From: Clostridia bacterium
GTDB taxonomy: Bacteria; Bacillota; Clostridia; UBA1212
Reading direction: 5' to 3'
Assembly (NCBI GenBank): GCA_017444825.1
Contig: JAFSVU010000016.1
Location: 1-64,000 of the forward strand
Length of the DNA: 64,000 nucleotides
Shown: positions 26,264 through 36,486 of the stretch, in pieces
How positions within the stretch are numbered: the stretch's first letter is position 1
Layout: each line of letters begins with the position of its first letter
Notes under the pieces: generated by a model
What the model was told of the DNA's origin: nothing
What the model saw: the letters and a program-made list of their open reading frames with translations, nothing else
Databases searched by the model: none
Position numbers and translations under genes: made by a program

Positions 26264-26728
26264 ATGGCCATCAGAAATGTCAGAACAGACGGTAATCCGG
26301 TGCTGAGAGAGGTTTGCAAGCCTGTTGCAGTCGTAAACGACGGGATCAGAAAGATACTCGACGATATGCTGGAAACAATGTACGAGAAGGACGGCGTGGG
26401 GCTTGCGGCGCCGCAGATCGGTATTCCGAAAAGAATGGCCGTTATCGACGACAGGGACGGTCACATACTGAAGCTTGTCAATCCTAAAATCGTGAAGAGC
26501 GAGGGCGAGCAGATATCCACAGAGGGGTGTCTCAGTGTGCCGGGCTACAGAGGTAAGTGCAAGAGGCCCATGAAGGTTTGGGTGGAGGCGCTTAACGAGA
26601 ACGGCGAGGAGATATCCTTTGAGGCCGAGGGTTTCCTGGCGGTCATATGCTGCCATGAGTTCGACCATCTGGACGGGATACTGTATAAGGATAAGGCTGT
26701 TGAGTTTGAGAGGGCAGAAGAAAGTTAG
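26264..26728 (+). CDS. def: Peptide deformylase
   Basis: Removes the formyl group from the N-terminal Met of new proteins. All three motifs are present: GVGLAAPQIG, EGCLSVPG (Cys ligand) and CCHEFDHLDG (HExxH metal site). The 154 residues are typical. The start has AAGGAGG 9 bases upstream. It is followed by a repeat array and then fmt and rlmN, a common grouping with the enzyme that adds the formyl group. Confidence 0.95.
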   Translation: MAIRNVRTDGNPVLREVCKPVAVVNDGIRKILDDMLETMYEKDGVGLAAPQIGIPKRMAVIDDRDGHILKLVNPKIVKSEGEQISTEGCLSVPGYRGKCKRPMKVWVEALNENGEEISFEAEGFLAVICCHEFDHLDGILYKDKAVEFERAEES

Positions 26729-26850
26729 AGCGGTGCCGCTTAAGTTTGAGCGGTGCCGGACAAAGTAATAAGTAAAAGGTAACAGGTAAAAGGTAATAGT
26801 TACAAGGTAAAAAGGTAAAAGGTAATAGGTACAAGGTAAAAAGGTAAACA
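26727..26850 (+). repeat. Intergenic repeat array B
   Basis: Begins at the def stop with gagcggtgccgcttaagttt and gagcggtgccggacaaagta, then degenerate runs of aaaggtaataggta. It lies between def and fmt and carries the words shared by arrays A, C, D and E. Confidence 0.75.
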
Positions 26851-26863
26851 AGTAGGTTTGCTT

Positions 26864-27799
26864 ATGGATTATAAAACAGTTAAGATCGTTTTTATGGGGA
26901 CGCCGGAGTTTGCAGTGCCGGTTCTTGAGGCGCTGCACGAAAATTTCGACATCATTTGTGCTGTGACCAAGGCTGACAAGCCGAAGGGCAGGGGCGGAAA
27001 GATGAGTGCCTGTGAGGTAAAGGAGAAGGCTATAAGCCTTGGCATTCCGGTACTTTCGCCCGAAAAGATAAGGACCCCTGAGTTTTATGATGAGCTTTCG
27101 CGGTTTGAGGCCGACTTTTTTGTGACGTGCGCCTACGGGAAGATACTTCCCGAGGAGATACTTTCGATGCCGAAGTACGGGACAGTTAACGTTCATGCAA
27201 GCCTGCTTCCGAAATACCGCGGCGCCAATCCCATCCAGCGGGCGATCCTGGACGGCGAGACCGTGACGGGCGTCACCACTATGATGACAGATATCGGCAT
27301 GGATACCGGAGACATGCTTCTTAAGGAAGAAGTTCAGATCGGCGACGATATGACGATGACCGAGCTCAGCTCGAGACTGTCCGGCATAGGTGCTGAACTA
27401 ATTGTTCGTACCTTAAAAGGTCTTCTCGAGGGCTCCGTCAGGAGGGTGAAGCAGAACGAAGACGAGGCCACTTTTTCGCCAATGCTCGAAAAAAGCGACG
27501 AGGCCATCGACTGGTCAAAGGATGCGGCGTGCATCAAAAATCAGGTGAGAAGCCTTGACGAGAAGCCGGGGGCCTATTCCGTCTTCGGCGGGCAGAAGAT
27601 AAAAATATTCAATGCTAAAGCCCTGGAGGATGACAGCGGGGCGGAGCCCGGGACTGTCATTGGTTTGTCTAAAAAGTCATTTACCGTAAAGTGCGGGAAG
27701 GGCGCATTGGAGGTCTTTGAGATACAGCCGGAGAATTCGAAGAGGATGGACGTACGGTCTTATCTTAACGGGCATAAGATCGAGGGCAGATTTGAGTGA
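26864..27799 (+). CDS. fmt: Methionyl-tRNA formyltransferase
   Basis: Formylates initiator Met-tRNA using 10-formyl-tetrahydrofolate. It shows IVFMGTPEFAVPVL, the folate-site NVHASLLPKYRGANPIQ and DIGMDTGDML. The 311 residues are typical. I use the ATG at 26864; a TTG two codons earlier is also possible. The ribosome site is poor (aagtagg), which may reflect the repeat array directly upstream. Its stop codon overlaps the GTG start of rlmN. Confidence 0.95.
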   Translation: MDYKTVKIVFMGTPEFAVPVLEALHENFDIICAVTKADKPKGRGGKMSACEVKEKAISLGIPVLSPEKIRTPEFYDELSRFEADFFVTCAYGKILPEEILSMPKYGTVNVHASLLPKYRGANPIQRAILDGETVTGVTTMMTDIGMDTGDMLLKEEVQIGDDMTMTELSSRLSGIGAELIVRTLKGLLEGSVRRVKQNEDEATFSPMLEKSDEAIDWSKDAACIKNQVRSLDEKPGAYSVFGGQKIKIFNAKALEDDSGAEPGTVIGLSKKSFTVKCGKGALEVFEIQPENSKRMDVRSYLNGHKIEGRFE

Positions 27800-28911
27800 G
27801 CGGGAACGAAAAAACCGGAGTTTTAGGGATGGACGGAGAGAAAAAGATCAGACTGCTTGACCTTCGGACAGGGGAGATCGCTTCCTTTGTGAAGGAACTT
27901 GGCATGCCCGAATACAGGGCAAAACAGATAATGGGCAGGCTGCTTTTAGGGGATGACATTGGCGATATGACCTCGCTTTCGAAGGCCGACAGGGAGAAGA
28001 TCTCTTCGGTCGCGGTTTCGGGGATACCGGAGATCGTGCTGGTGCGGCAGTCGAAGCTGGATGAGACCGCAAAGTTTCTTTTTAAGCTTGACGACGGGGT
28101 GCTTGTTGAGGCGGTGCTGATGAAATATTCCTACGGGTATTCCGTGTGCGTGTCCTCCCAGGCCGGGTGCAGGATGGGGTGCAGGTTCTGTGCATCTTCC
28201 GGTATTGCTTTTTCAAGAAATCTTACGCCGGGGGAGATATTGGGGCAGATCGTTGCCGTGAACAAGTACAAGGACATTAAGATCGGGCACGTGGTGATCA
28301 TGGGCATTGGCGAGCCCCTTGACAATTATGACAACATCGTCAAGTTTTTGCGGCTTGTGACGTCGCCGGAGGGACTTAACATAAGCGCCAGGAAGGTATC
28401 GCTATCCACCTGCGGAATAGTGCCGAATATCAGGAGACTGGCGGAGGAGAACATACCGCTCACGCTTTCGGTATCGCTCCACAACCCCTTTGACAGCGAG
28501 CGCTCGGAGATCATGCCGGTCAACAAAATATATCCGCTTGATGAGCTTTTTAAAGCCTGCAGGGATTACGTAAAGACGACGGGCAGGCGGGTGACCTTCG
28601 AATACTCGCTGATATCAGGCGTCAATGACTCAAAAAGGCATGCGGAGGAGCTTGCAAGAAGGCTTTCCCATATGCAATGCCACGTTAACCTCATCCCGGT
28701 CAACAAGGTCAAAGGCACCGGTTTTGAAAGGCCTGACAGGACATCCATCGAAAGATTTGCCGGGTATCTGGAAGAAAAAGGCGTGCCTGCGACGGTGAGA
28801 AGAGAGCTGGGACGGGATATTTCGGCGGCTTGCGGACAGCTTCGGAAGAGCATGACAGACGAGGCGGGGAACCCGGCAGTGATTCATGACGGCAACCCCG
28901 GCAATGCTTAA
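27796..28911 (+). CDS. rlmN: 23S rRNA/tRNA adenine-C2 methyltransferase (radical SAM)
   Basis: Methylates A2503 of 23S rRNA and A37 of some tRNAs. The radical SAM cluster motif is CRMGCRFCASS, with VSSQAG just before it; GIGEPLDN and LAVSLH-like TLSVSLHNPF are typical. The 371-residue form starts with the GTG at 27796, which overlaps the fmt stop (GTGA), suggesting coupled translation. An ATG at 27829 would give 360 residues. Confidence 0.94.
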   Translation: MSGNEKTGVLGMDGEKKIRLLDLRTGEIASFVKELGMPEYRAKQIMGRLLLGDDIGDMTSLSKADREKISSVAVSGIPEIVLVRQSKLDETAKFLFKLDDGVLVEAVLMKYSYGYSVCVSSQAGCRMGCRFCASSGIAFSRNLTPGEILGQIVAVNKYKDIKIGHVVIMGIGEPLDNYDNIVKFLRLVTSPEGLNISARKVSLSTCGIVPNIRRLAEENIPLTLSVSLHNPFDSERSEIMPVNKIYPLDELFKACRDYVKTTGRRVTFEYSLISGVNDSKRHAEELARRLSHMQCHVNLIPVNKVKGTGFERPDRTSIERFAGYLEEKGVPATVRRELGRDISAACGQLRKSMTDEAGNPAVIHDGNPGNA

Positions 28912-28926
28912 AATTAATTGATTTTA

Positions 28927-28954
28927 TTGAAATAAGGGAGATTTGTTGTATAAT
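28927..28954 (+). promoter_or_regulatory. Sigma-A promoter of prpC-prkC-rsgA-rpe run
   Basis: TTGAAA (28927-28932), 16-base spacer, TATAAT (28949-28954), about 48 bases before prpC. Confidence 0.7.
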
Positions 28955-29001
28955 TAAGAGGCCTGCATAGGTTATGTGACCGTGAATGACAGAGAGAGGA
29001 G

Positions 29002-29757
29002 ATGGCCGTGGAAAGCTATGCGATCAGCCGCGTTGGTTACGGTAAAAGGGTCAACGAAGATTTCTTCGGGGCCTGCCTTTCTGCGGACAGAAACGTGAGG
29101 TTCAGCATACTTGCGGACGGTATGGGCGGTCATGCGGCAGGAAATGTGGCCGGCAGGATGGCTGTGAACGGCTTCAAAGAGGCTGCGGAAAAATATACGT
29201 ACAAAGGGATATATGAACTGACCAAGTTCCTCAGAGACACCACTGTTGAGGTCAGCAGAATGATCGAGAGAGTGGCGACGGAAAATCCCGCGTACAACGG
29301 AATGGGCTCTACCATCGTGATACTTGCGATCGTGGAGAACGAGAACAAGGCGGCGCTTTGCAACGTGGGCGACAGCAGGGCGTACTGCTTCAGAAGCGGG
29401 ATACTCTCGCAGATTACCAAAGATCATTCGATTGCCCAACTGATGCTCGACAAGGGCTATACACGGGAGGAGATCAAGCGATATCTCGCCCAGAATACCA
29501 TAACCAAGGCCATGGGTTTTATCTCGGGAGTGGGTCCCGGAGGATTGCCGGACACTTATGTGACCGAGGCGCTTCGGGGGGACATTTTTATGTTGTGCAG
29601 CGACGGATTGTCGTCGGCGGTCAGCGATTTTGAACTCAGCGAGATATTCCACAGGAACGCCACGAAGACATCTAAGACACTGTGCAAGGAGTTTGTGCGG
29701 TGTGCCCTTGGTTACGGCAGTGAGGATGATATCACGACACTTCTTGTTCGTGTTTGA
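29002..29757 (+). CDS. prpC: PP2C-type Ser/Thr protein phosphatase
   Basis: Reverses the action of the neighbouring PASTA kinase. The 251 residues carry the PP2C metal motifs: NEDFF, ADGMGGHAAG, GMGSTIV, NVGDSRAY, SDGLSSAV and EDDIT. Cytoplasmic, no TM segment. GAGGAGA lies about 6 bases upstream of the start. Followed 35 bases later by the kinase gene, the standard Firmicute order. Confidence 0.94.
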   Translation: MAVESYAISRVGYGKRVNEDFFGACLSADRNVRFSILADGMGGHAAGNVAGRMAVNGFKEAAEKYTYKGIYELTKFLRDTTVEVSRMIERVATENPAYNGMGSTIVILAIVENENKAALCNVGDSRAYCFRSGILSQITKDHSIAQLMLDKGYTREEIKRYLAQNTITKAMGFISGVGPGGLPDTYVTEALRGDIFMLCSDGLSSAVSDFELSEIFHRNATKTSKTLCKEFVRCALGYGSEDDITTLLVRV

Positions 29758-29792
29758 CCGGATAAGCGGGTGCGGAACCCGGAAATGGTGAA

Positions 29793-32306
29793 ATGGACAG
29801 AACTGATTTGATCCCGGAGGGGACAATACTTAATAACAGATATGAGGTCAAAGCCTTCCTTGGCATGGGAGGCATGTCTGTCGTTTACGAGGCGAGAGAC
29901 CTGGAGCTTAATATCGACGTTGCGCTGAAGGTGCTGAAGAGCGAATTCTCCGGCAGTGCGGAGCATATTGAGAGACTTGAAAGAGAAGCTTCCAACGTCA
30001 GCGGGCTGAGGCACCCGAATATCGTAAAGGTCTACGGACTTGGGCACTTCAACGGAAAGCATTACATCGCGATGGAAAAGATCAACGGTGTAAACGTGGA
30101 TGACCTCATAAGACAGGGCGGAGCGCTCGACTGGAAAGACTGCACCGAGATAATGAAGCAGGTGCTGGAGGCTCTGTGCTACGTGCATTCGAGGGGTGTC
30201 ATCCATAAGGACATCAAGCCTCAGAACATACTGGTCGACGAGAACAAGCATGTGACGCTCACCGATTTCGGCATCGCAAAAACCAATCGCCCCGACTCCT
30301 TTACAAGGACAGCCGGCGACAGGGACGGGTCCGTATACTACATGGCTCCCGAGCAGGAAGAGGAAGGCACCACCGACAAGAGAACCGATATTTTCTCCCT
30401 TGGCGTCACTTTCTACGAGATGCTCATTGGCGCTGTGCCTTTCGACGGTGATTCCGCAGGCTCCGTGGCTATTAAACGCAACAAAAACAACGTCATTCCT
30501 CCGTGTACCATTGACGAGCTCATACCGAGAGCCGTCAGCGACGTGGTGGTGAAAGCCACTATGAAGAAGCCGGAGGACAGGTTCCAGAGCGCAGAAGAGA
30601 TGCTGGAGGCCCTTGTGATGGCCGAAAAAGCGCCTGACATACCCATAGTTTCGGCACAGTACATGCTCGACAAGGGGATAATCGATGAGGATTCGGAGCT
30701 GGCCGTTGCCGAGGGAGCGAAGAAGAAAACTCCTTCCGAGGAGCTCAATCAGAACGCCGGAAATGACGACGAAGCGGGGCAGGGACCTCAGTTTGACAGA
30801 GCAGCGCAGGATCAGCCTTTGAGGGGACCCAGATACATCGCCAATGCCGAGTCCTCCGTTGAATACGCCGACAGGCCCAGAAACGGTGGAAAGCGGTTCG
30901 TCGCAATAATTGTTATCGTGTTTTCGATTATACTTGCGGCCGCATTGGTTTGGTTCTACGTCGACTACTACATCGATAATAGGCCCGTAAACGAGGAGGG
31001 CGAGATCGAAAAGCAGTTCAAGGTGATGGACTACAGAGGCCATTATGCCAAAGACGTTATCGAGATGCTCGCCGCCAATGGCATAAACACTTCGGTAAAC
31101 AAGGTCGAGTCCGACGAATACCCGTCAGGCTACATCCTTTCACAGAACAAGGTGGCGGGAATGCTGCTGAAGAAAGGCGACATTATTACGCTTAACGTGA
31201 TCCTGGAGAAGGACAGCGAGATCCTTGACAATTACGTCGGAAAATCCATCCAGACATACGAGAGCGTCCTGAAAAACAAGGGACTCAATATAAAGACAGT
31301 GGAAGTCAGCGGCAACGCATCCGCAGGAACGATCCTCAGCATGAGTCCGCCCGCAGGCGATACCGTGAAGAGAGGCGACACGATCACCATCTACATCTCT
31401 AAGGGCAACTACGGAAACACCGTGATAATGCCTGACTTTATAGCCGATCTTGAAAAAAATCCGGTATCCTACGAAGAAGCGGTGAAGGCGCTTGAACTCG
31501 TCGGGTTGAAGCTTAAGGCCGCATATCCGGATCCCGATGTGGACCTCACGATCTATTTCATGACGCCTACACCGGCACCCACTCCTTCACCGGAGCCCAC
31601 GGACACGCCTACGCCTTCTCCTACGCCCACCGTGACGCCGACCAATACCCCAAAACCTACGGATACCGCTACTCCCGAGCCCACTCCGGAGGACGAGACG
31701 CCCACTCCGACGCCTACGCCTACGGATACGCCCACGCCCACTCCGACACCTACCCCGACGCCCACACCGTCTCCTACGCCGACCGCGACGCCCACACCGT
31801 CGCCTACGCCTACGATCACGCCTGTGCCGACGGCGACACCTGAGCCCACGAAACCGCCTTACCAGTCCTACAAATACGTGGTGGGACAGTACCCGGCTCC
31901 CGGTACGGAAGTGCTTTGGGGATCTGAAGTCACTCTCTATTTTTACGAGAAAGAAGAGCTTGACAGAGTCTCGCTTCCCGTGATCGAGTTTATCGAGTGG
32001 CCGTCGAACCTGAAGGGCGAAGAGATATCGATCATAAAGATCGACTTCATCTCAAAGAGCGGCGAGCGCAAGGTATTCTCAAAGAGCAACGTTAAGAAGG
32101 ACGAGTTCCCGCTTCCCATTGACGTACCCTTCAACTGGGGCGACACCGAAACCACCATGAAGGTCTACATCAACGATCTGGACAACATCTACTACATGAA
32201 GAAGGTCACCAGAACTCCCGAGCAGATGGTGCCCACGGAGATTCCCGAGGAGTGGTATTATACGCCCGCTCCGGATGAATCGGACAAGACGATCTATGGC
32301 AACTGA
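29793..32306 (+). CDS. prkC: PASTA-domain Ser/Thr kinase with split third PASTA
   Basis: Membrane kinase that senses muropeptides or lipid II. The kinase domain (about 15-280) has [11 protein letters not shown] (ATP loop), [15 protein letters not shown] (catalytic Asp; Lys replaces the common Arg) and DFGIAK. The TM helix is at about 367-390. Two PASTA domains follow (about 408-472 and 473-538). A third begins near 541 ([10 protein letters not shown]) and seems interrupted by a Thr-Pro-rich stretch of about 100 residues (590-688) before [20 protein letters not shown] beta-rich domain ends the protein. At 837 residues it is longer than usual. Its stop overlaps the rsgA start. Confidence 0.93.
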   Translation: MDRTDLIPEGTILNNRYEVKAFLGMGGMSVVYEARDLELNIDVALKVLKSEFSGSAEHIERLEREASNVSGLRHPNIVKVYGLGHFNGKHYIAMEKINGVNVDDLIRQGGALDWKDCTEIMKQVLEALCYVHSRGVIHKDIKPQNILVDENKHVTLTDFGIAKTNRPDSFTRTAGDRDGSVYYMAPEQEEEGTTDKRTDIFSLGVTFYEMLIGAVPFDGDSAGSVAIKRNKNNVIPPCTIDELIPRAVSDVVVKATMKKPEDRFQSAEEMLEALVMAEKAPDIPIVSAQYMLDKGIIDEDSELAVAEGAKKKTPSEELNQNAGNDDEAGQGPQFDRAAQDQPLRGPRYIANAESSVEYADRPRNGGKRFVAIIVIVFSIILAAALVWFYVDYYIDNRPVNEEGEIEKQFKVMDYRGHYAKDVIEMLAANGINTSVNKVESDEYPSGYILSQNKVAGMLLKKGDIITLNVILEKDSEILDNYVGKSIQTYESVLKNKGLNIKTVEVSGNASAGTILSMSPPAGDTVKRGDTITIYISKGNYGNTVIMPDFIADLEKNPVSYEEAVKALELVGLKLKAAYPDPDVDLTIYFMTPTPAPTPSPEPTDTPTPSPTPTVTPTNTPKPTDTATPEPTPEDETPTPTPTPTDTPTPTPTPTPTPTPSPTPTATPTPSPTPTITPVPTATPEPTKPPYQSYKYVVGQYPAPGTEVLWGSEVTLYFYEKEELDRVSLPVIEFIEWPSNLKGEEISIIKIDFISKSGERKVFSKSNVKKDEFPLPIDVPFNWGDTETTMKVYINDLDNIYYMKKVTRTPEQMVPTEIPEEWYYTPAPDESDKTIYGN

Positions 32307-33225
32307 CACTGTTTTGAGCCGCGAAAAGCTGCCGTGCGAGGGAAAGATCATACGCGGAATCGGCGGCATATATACGGTGGCCGGGGAAGGAAATCTTTAT
32401 GATGCAAAGCCCCGGGGTATTTTCAGACTCAGATCGGTAAAACCAATGGTGGGCGACAACGTCACCGTGGCGGTGGACCGGGAAGAGGGCAGCGGCTTTG
32501 TGATCACCGAGATCATGCCCCGCAAAAACTCTCTGGTTAGGCCCGCTGTCGCCAATGTTGACTGCGTCCTGTTCATTATAGCTGCCGCAAACCCGAAGCC
32601 GGATCTGGCGCTTCTTGACAAGCTGCTTCTTTCCGTAAGAAAAAAAGGGGCCGCTGTCATGCTGGTCATAAACAAGAGCGACATTGACGGTGCTGCGGCG
32701 GAGAACATTAAAAACGAGTATAAAAACTGTGTGGACGGCGGTGTTTTCGTGGCATCCCTTGAAGGCGATGGCGCAGATGAGACCGCAAAAAACATAAAAG
32801 ACGTGATCCCGAAGGGCGTGACGGTCCTCTGCGGACAGTCGGGCGTCGGAAAATCCACACTTACAAACAGGCTTCTTTCCAGGGACGCCATGCAGACAGG
32901 CGGCCTCAGCGCAAAGACTGAGCGGGGAAAACACACCACGAGACACTCGGAACTTTTCGATGCAGGCGACGGTAAATACCTGATAGATTCACCCGGGTTC
33001 AGTTTCTTCGACGTGTTCGACGTTTCCTTCAGAGAACTTCCGGACTATTACCCGGAATTTGACGGACACGCTCCCTGCAGATTTCAGGACTGCAGCCACA
33101 CAGGCGAGCCCGGCTGCTGCGTAACGGAGCTCCTTTCATCCGGAAAGCTTTCCAAAGGCCGCTACGGGCGTTACAAAGAGATATATGAAGAACTCCTGGA
33201 AAAGGACAAAAACAAGTATAAATGA
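32296..33225 (+). CDS. rsgA: Ribosome small-subunit GTPase RsgA
   Basis: Circularly permuted GTPase for late 30S maturation. Order: N-terminal OB fold ([13 protein letters not shown]), G4 NKSD, G1 [10 protein letters not shown]3 DSPGF, then a zinc site [14 protein letters not shown]. The start at 32296 overlaps the prkC stop by 11 bases; an ATG at 32275 is also possible. Neither has a clear ribosome site, so translation is probably coupled to prkC. The prpC-prkC-rsgA-rpe order is common in Firmicutes. Confidence 0.94.
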   Translation: MATDTVLSREKLPCEGKIIRGIGGIYTVAGEGNLYDAKPRGIFRLRSVKPMVGDNVTVAVDREEGSGFVITEIMPRKNSLVRPAVANVDCVLFIIAAANPKPDLALLDKLLLSVRKKGAAVMLVINKSDIDGAAAENIKNEYKNCVDGGVFVASLEGDGADETAKNIKDVIPKGVTVLCGQSGVGKSTLTNRLLSRDAMQTGGLSAKTERGKHTTRHSELFDAGDGKYLIDSPGFSFFDVFDVSFRELPDYYPEFDGHAPCRFQDCSHTGEPGCCVTELLSSGKLSKGRYGRYKEIYEELLEKDKNKYK

Positions 33226-33250
33226 TCCCGGTATACGGGACGGAGGTTTT

Positions 33251-33898
33251 ATGGCAACAGTTTCGGCTTCAATGCTTTCCTGCGATTTTTCGGCAATGGG
33301 AAGAGACCTTGAAAGAATTCAAATTGCCGGCGCAGACATGGCGCATCTGGATATAATGGACGGTGCATTCGTCCCCAACATCACCTTCGGCGCGCCTGTC
33401 ATTAAAAAGCTCCTCCCGTTCAAAAAGATCCCATTTGAATCCCATCTGATGATCGAAAATCCGGAGAGATACATAAACGACTTCAGGGATGCCGGATCTG
33501 ACATAATCATTGTCCATGCGGAGGCCACAAGGCATCTGGACAGACTTATCAGCCAGATAAAAGAGACGGGGGCAAAGGCCGGTGTGGCGCTAAATCCCGC
33601 AACTCCTCTTTCCGCAGTCTCGGAGGTCCTGGGAAATATCGATATTCTTCTCCTCATGACCGTGAACCCGGGCTTCGGTGGACAGAAGTTTATTTCCTAC
33701 GTCACCGAAAAAGTGTCACAGGCCGCAAAGATCAGAAATGATAAGGGTCTTAGCTTTCTCATAGAGACCGACGGGGGCATTGACGGAACCACGGGACCTG
33801 CCGTGGCGGCACTGGGATGCGACATATTGGTTTCGGGTTCATATATTTTTAGGAGCCCGGACGTTAAAAAGGCCATAGATTCCCTTAAAAACGCTTAA
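33251..33898 (+). CDS. rpe: Ribulose-phosphate 3-epimerase
   Basis: Interconverts ribulose-5-P and xylulose-5-P in the pentose phosphate pathway; TIM barrel. It shows SASMLSCDF (the common form is SILSADF), HLDIMDGAFVPNITFG, MTVNPGFGGQKF, ETDGGI (usual VDGGI) and LVSGSYIF. The 215 residues are typical. The start at 33251 has CGGAGG 6 bases upstream; a longer frame begins inside rsgA but lacks a site. It would link the xylose genes at 42-45 kb to central metabolism. Confidence 0.93.
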   Translation: MATVSASMLSCDFSAMGRDLERIQIAGADMAHLDIMDGAFVPNITFGAPVIKKLLPFKKIPFESHLMIENPERYINDFRDAGSDIIIVHAEATRHLDRLISQIKETGAKAGVALNPATPLSAVSEVLGNIDILLLMTVNPGFGGQKFISYVTEKVSQAAKIRNDKGLSFLIETDGGIDGTTGPAVAALGCDILVSGSYIFRSPDVKKAIDSLKNA

Positions 33899-33919
33899 TT
33901 ATTATCGGAGAGTTATCAT

Positions 33920-34606
33920 ATGATCATCAAATCGAGCATTGCCGGGATCAACACAAAATTTGACACCGACAATAAACACATAATAAAAAACCTTGACGTA
34001 TTCCGCCATGATTTCAGAGGCGAGCCCAGCATATCCGTGAAGGTCAACGACCTGGAGCTTCGGAACTACATGGAAAAATACGGCGGCAATGACGAAAACG
34101 CCGACTACAGGCTCACCGCGGACAGCTTCTTCAATGCTCTCCCTGAGTTCGACGGCTTCGGTATCAAAGCGGCCACTGTGTCCATAAGATCGAAAAATAT
34201 TGTTATTGCGGCAGCCGGAGAGAAGGCAAAACTTGAATATTTAAACGCTCTCCTTTCCTGCGGCCCCGCCGCATCGCTCATTGACGACGCATATTCGGCC
34301 ATCAGGAAGCTGGAAGGCAAGCTCTACGTCTTCGGCACTCCCTGGTCCTCAAAGGTGGAGTCAAACAAAAAGCTGGAACTTTCAGCCATAGTGATCCCTT
34401 CCGACGTTACAAGCATCAAAAAAGCGGAGCGCAAGGAGATTCTCGACCGCATGCTCATATGTCTCACATTGCCAAAGCGCGCCGAGCAGCTGCCATTGGT
34501 TCTTGCAAACGTTGACGGTATCGAGGCTGACGTGCCGGTGCTGCTTGTGCCCGAAAATGATCCTTCCTCGCTCTATTCATATATGGAATTCGGAATTTCG
34601 GGCTGA
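33920..34606 (+). CDS. HPr-kinase/PEPCK-like protein lacking a P-loop
   Basis: 228-residue protein that I do not recognise as a named gene. The middle resembles HprK/PEPCK-fold kinases: IDDAYSAIRKLEGKLYVFGT then PWSSKVESNKKLELSAIVI (about 121-159) matches the usual order DD...G..v.GTPWSGK....N....L.AIV. The position where a Walker A loop would be (about 94-105) reads VIAAAGEKAKLE and lacks GxxxxGK(S/T). It may be catalytically dead, or a sensor or binding version. Purines before the start (cggaga) lie 10 bases away. It sits between rpe and rqcH on the same strand. Confidence 0.5.
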   Translation: MIIKSSIAGINTKFDTDNKHIIKNLDVFRHDFRGEPSISVKVNDLELRNYMEKYGGNDENADYRLTADSFFNALPEFDGFGIKAATVSIRSKNIVIAAAGEKAKLEYLNALLSCGPAASLIDDAYSAIRKLEGKLYVFGTPWSSKVESNKKLELSAIVIPSDVTSIKKAERKEILDRMLICLTLPKRAEQLPLVLANVDGIEADVPVLLVPENDPSSLYSYMEFGISG

Positions 34607-34630
34607 TATTTTAAAACGGAGTATATTGTT

Positions 34631-36376
34631 TTGGCTTTTGACGGCATTGTTGCAAGATGCATAAAGTGGGAACTTGAGGGGATAGCCACCGGCGGAAGAG
34701 TTTCCCGTGTGTTTCAGCCCGAGCGGGACGAGATCGTTCTTGTGATTCGGAACAACGCCGAAAATTTCAGACTTCTCATATCCGCCAATGCGGGCAACTC
34801 GAGACTTGGCATAACCAATGTCTCCAAGGAGAATCCTATGGACGCTCCTTCTTTTTGTATGGCCCTGCGAAAGCATCTTATCGGCGCCGAACTTACCGCA
34901 GTAGAGCAGGTGGACTGCGACCGTATACTGAAGCTTGTTTTTGCCACGAGAAACGAGATGGGAGACCCGGTAACCCGCTGTCTGGTCTGCGAGATAATGG
35001 GCCGCTACAGCAATATCGTGCTCTTAAACGAGAAGGGCGTCATTATCGACTGCATCAAACGTGTGGATGAGCGCACCAGTTCGTACAGAGAGGTGATGCC
35101 CGCAAGGGTGTACAAGCTTCCTCCGCCGCAGGAGCGCATACTGCCCCAGTCTCCCGACGCATTTGAAAAGTTTACCGAGGCGTTTATGAGCGCGGGACCG
35201 GGCGACACTGTATCGGGCTTCCTCCAGAAGAACTTTTCCGGGTTTTCAAAAAGGATCGCAGAAGCGGCTTCAAGGGCCTCCGGCGTTGACCCGAATATGA
35301 AAACAGAGCTCCTTAATGACGCCAAGGAGCAGCGCTCCTCATTTTTTAACGTGATAAAGGACCTGATAGATGACATTGCCGAAAACAGGTATGCTCCGGC
35401 CATTTTGACCGACGGCAACGGCACCTATTCGGATTTTCACGTCATTGGTTTGTGCAGAGAGGAAAAATATATTCCTTTTTCCACCGCTTCAGGCTGCGTT
35501 GACGAGTTTTTCAAGGGCAGGGATGAGGCGCTCCACCGTAAAAACGCAACTCTTGAGCTTACAAAGGCACTCAAAAACGCTGTTGAGCGCACTGAGCGGA
35601 GGCTTCACGGATACGAGGAGGACCTTTCCGGGTCCCGGGAGTTTGAGGATTACAAGCTGAGAGGCGAGCTTCTCACCGCGAATCTTTATGCTCTTTCGGG
35701 TGGCGAGAGCGAGATAAAAGTCATTAATTATTTCGATGAATCTATGCCTGAGATCACGATACCTCTCGATCCCCACATTTCACCGTCGGCCAACCTGAAG
35801 AACTACTTCCGGATATACAAAAAGAAGAAGGGAAAGGCGGAAAATGCCGCCAAGGGCAAGGTCATTGCCGAGAATGAACTCGAATACCTGGCCTCCGTCC
35901 GCTACGCACTGGAGCACGTTGAGGGTGCCGAGTCGGTCTCCGAGATACGGGAGGAACTGATACAGGGCGGATATTACAAGCCAAGGAAGGAGACCGGAAA
36001 GAAGCGCCCGCCTTCCGTTAAACGCAACAATTTTGAGGAGCTTTCCACAAGCGACGGCGTTCCTGTCTGGGCGGGCCGCAACAATATCCAGAACGACCTT
36101 ATAACGACGAGGCTGGCTGCCCCGAACGATATGTGGTTCCATGTGAAGAACTACCCCGGCGCCCACGTGATACTGAGGCTTTCGCTGACCGGCGGCTCTT
36201 TTACCGCGGCGCAGCTTGTGGAAGCCGCGACCATTGCCGCGAAGAGGAGCGGTTTTACCGACGGAGGCACCTGCGAGGTGGATTATACCAGGGTCAAGCA
36301 TGTGAAGAAGCAGAGCGGGGCGAGGCCGGGGATGGTCAACTATACGGAGTATAAAACTATTGTTGTAAAATTTTAA
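34631..36376 (+). CDS. rqcH: Ribosome quality-control protein RqcH (NFACT)
   Basis: Binds stalled 50S-peptidyl-tRNA complexes and adds alanine tails to truncated peptides. The 581 residues hold the N-terminal NFACT-N domain (FDGIVARCIKWEL, SRLGIT, MGRYSNIVL), a helical or coiled middle region (about 290-430), and the NFACT-R domain (WAGRNNIQND, WFHVKNYPGAHVIL). The start is TTG at 34631 with ACGGAG about 11 bases upstream. A repeat array follows the stop. Confidence 0.92.
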   Translation: MAFDGIVARCIKWELEGIATGGRVSRVFQPERDEIVLVIRNNAENFRLLISANAGNSRLGITNVSKENPMDAPSFCMALRKHLIGAELTAVEQVDCDRILKLVFATRNEMGDPVTRCLVCEIMGRYSNIVLLNEKGVIIDCIKRVDERTSSYREVMPARVYKLPPPQERILPQSPDAFEKFTEAFMSAGPGDTVSGFLQKNFSGFSKRIAEAASRASGVDPNMKTELLNDAKEQRSSFFNVIKDLIDDIAENRYAPAILTDGNGTYSDFHVIGLCREEKYIPFSTASGCVDEFFKGRDEALHRKNATLELTKALKNAVERTERRLHGYEEDLSGSREFEDYKLRGELLTANLYALSGGESEIKVINYFDESMPEITIPLDPHISPSANLKNYFRIYKKKKGKAENAAKGKVIAENELEYLASVRYALEHVEGAESVSEIREELIQGGYYKPRKETGKKRPPSVKRNNFEELSTSDGVPVWAGRNNIQNDLITTRLAAPNDMWFHVKNYPGAHVILRLSLTGGSFTAAQLVEAATIAAKRSGFTDGGTCEVDYTRVKHVKKQSGARPGMVNYTEYKTIVVKF

Positions 36377-36484
36377 AAGTAATAGTTTGAGGGAGTGCCG
36401 CTCATGTAAGAGCGGTGCCGGACAAAGTAATAAGTAAGAGGTAATAGGTTTTTTCGGAAAAAAAGGAATAAGTAAGAGGTGGGT
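36377..36484 (+). repeat. Intergenic repeat array C
   Basis: After the rqcH stop: aagtaatagtttgagggagt, gccgctcatgtaagagcggt, gccggacaaagtaataagta and aggaataagtaagaggtggg. It shares words with arrays A, B, D and E, and ends at the start of the GH20 gene. Confidence 0.75.
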
Positions 36485-36486
36485 TT

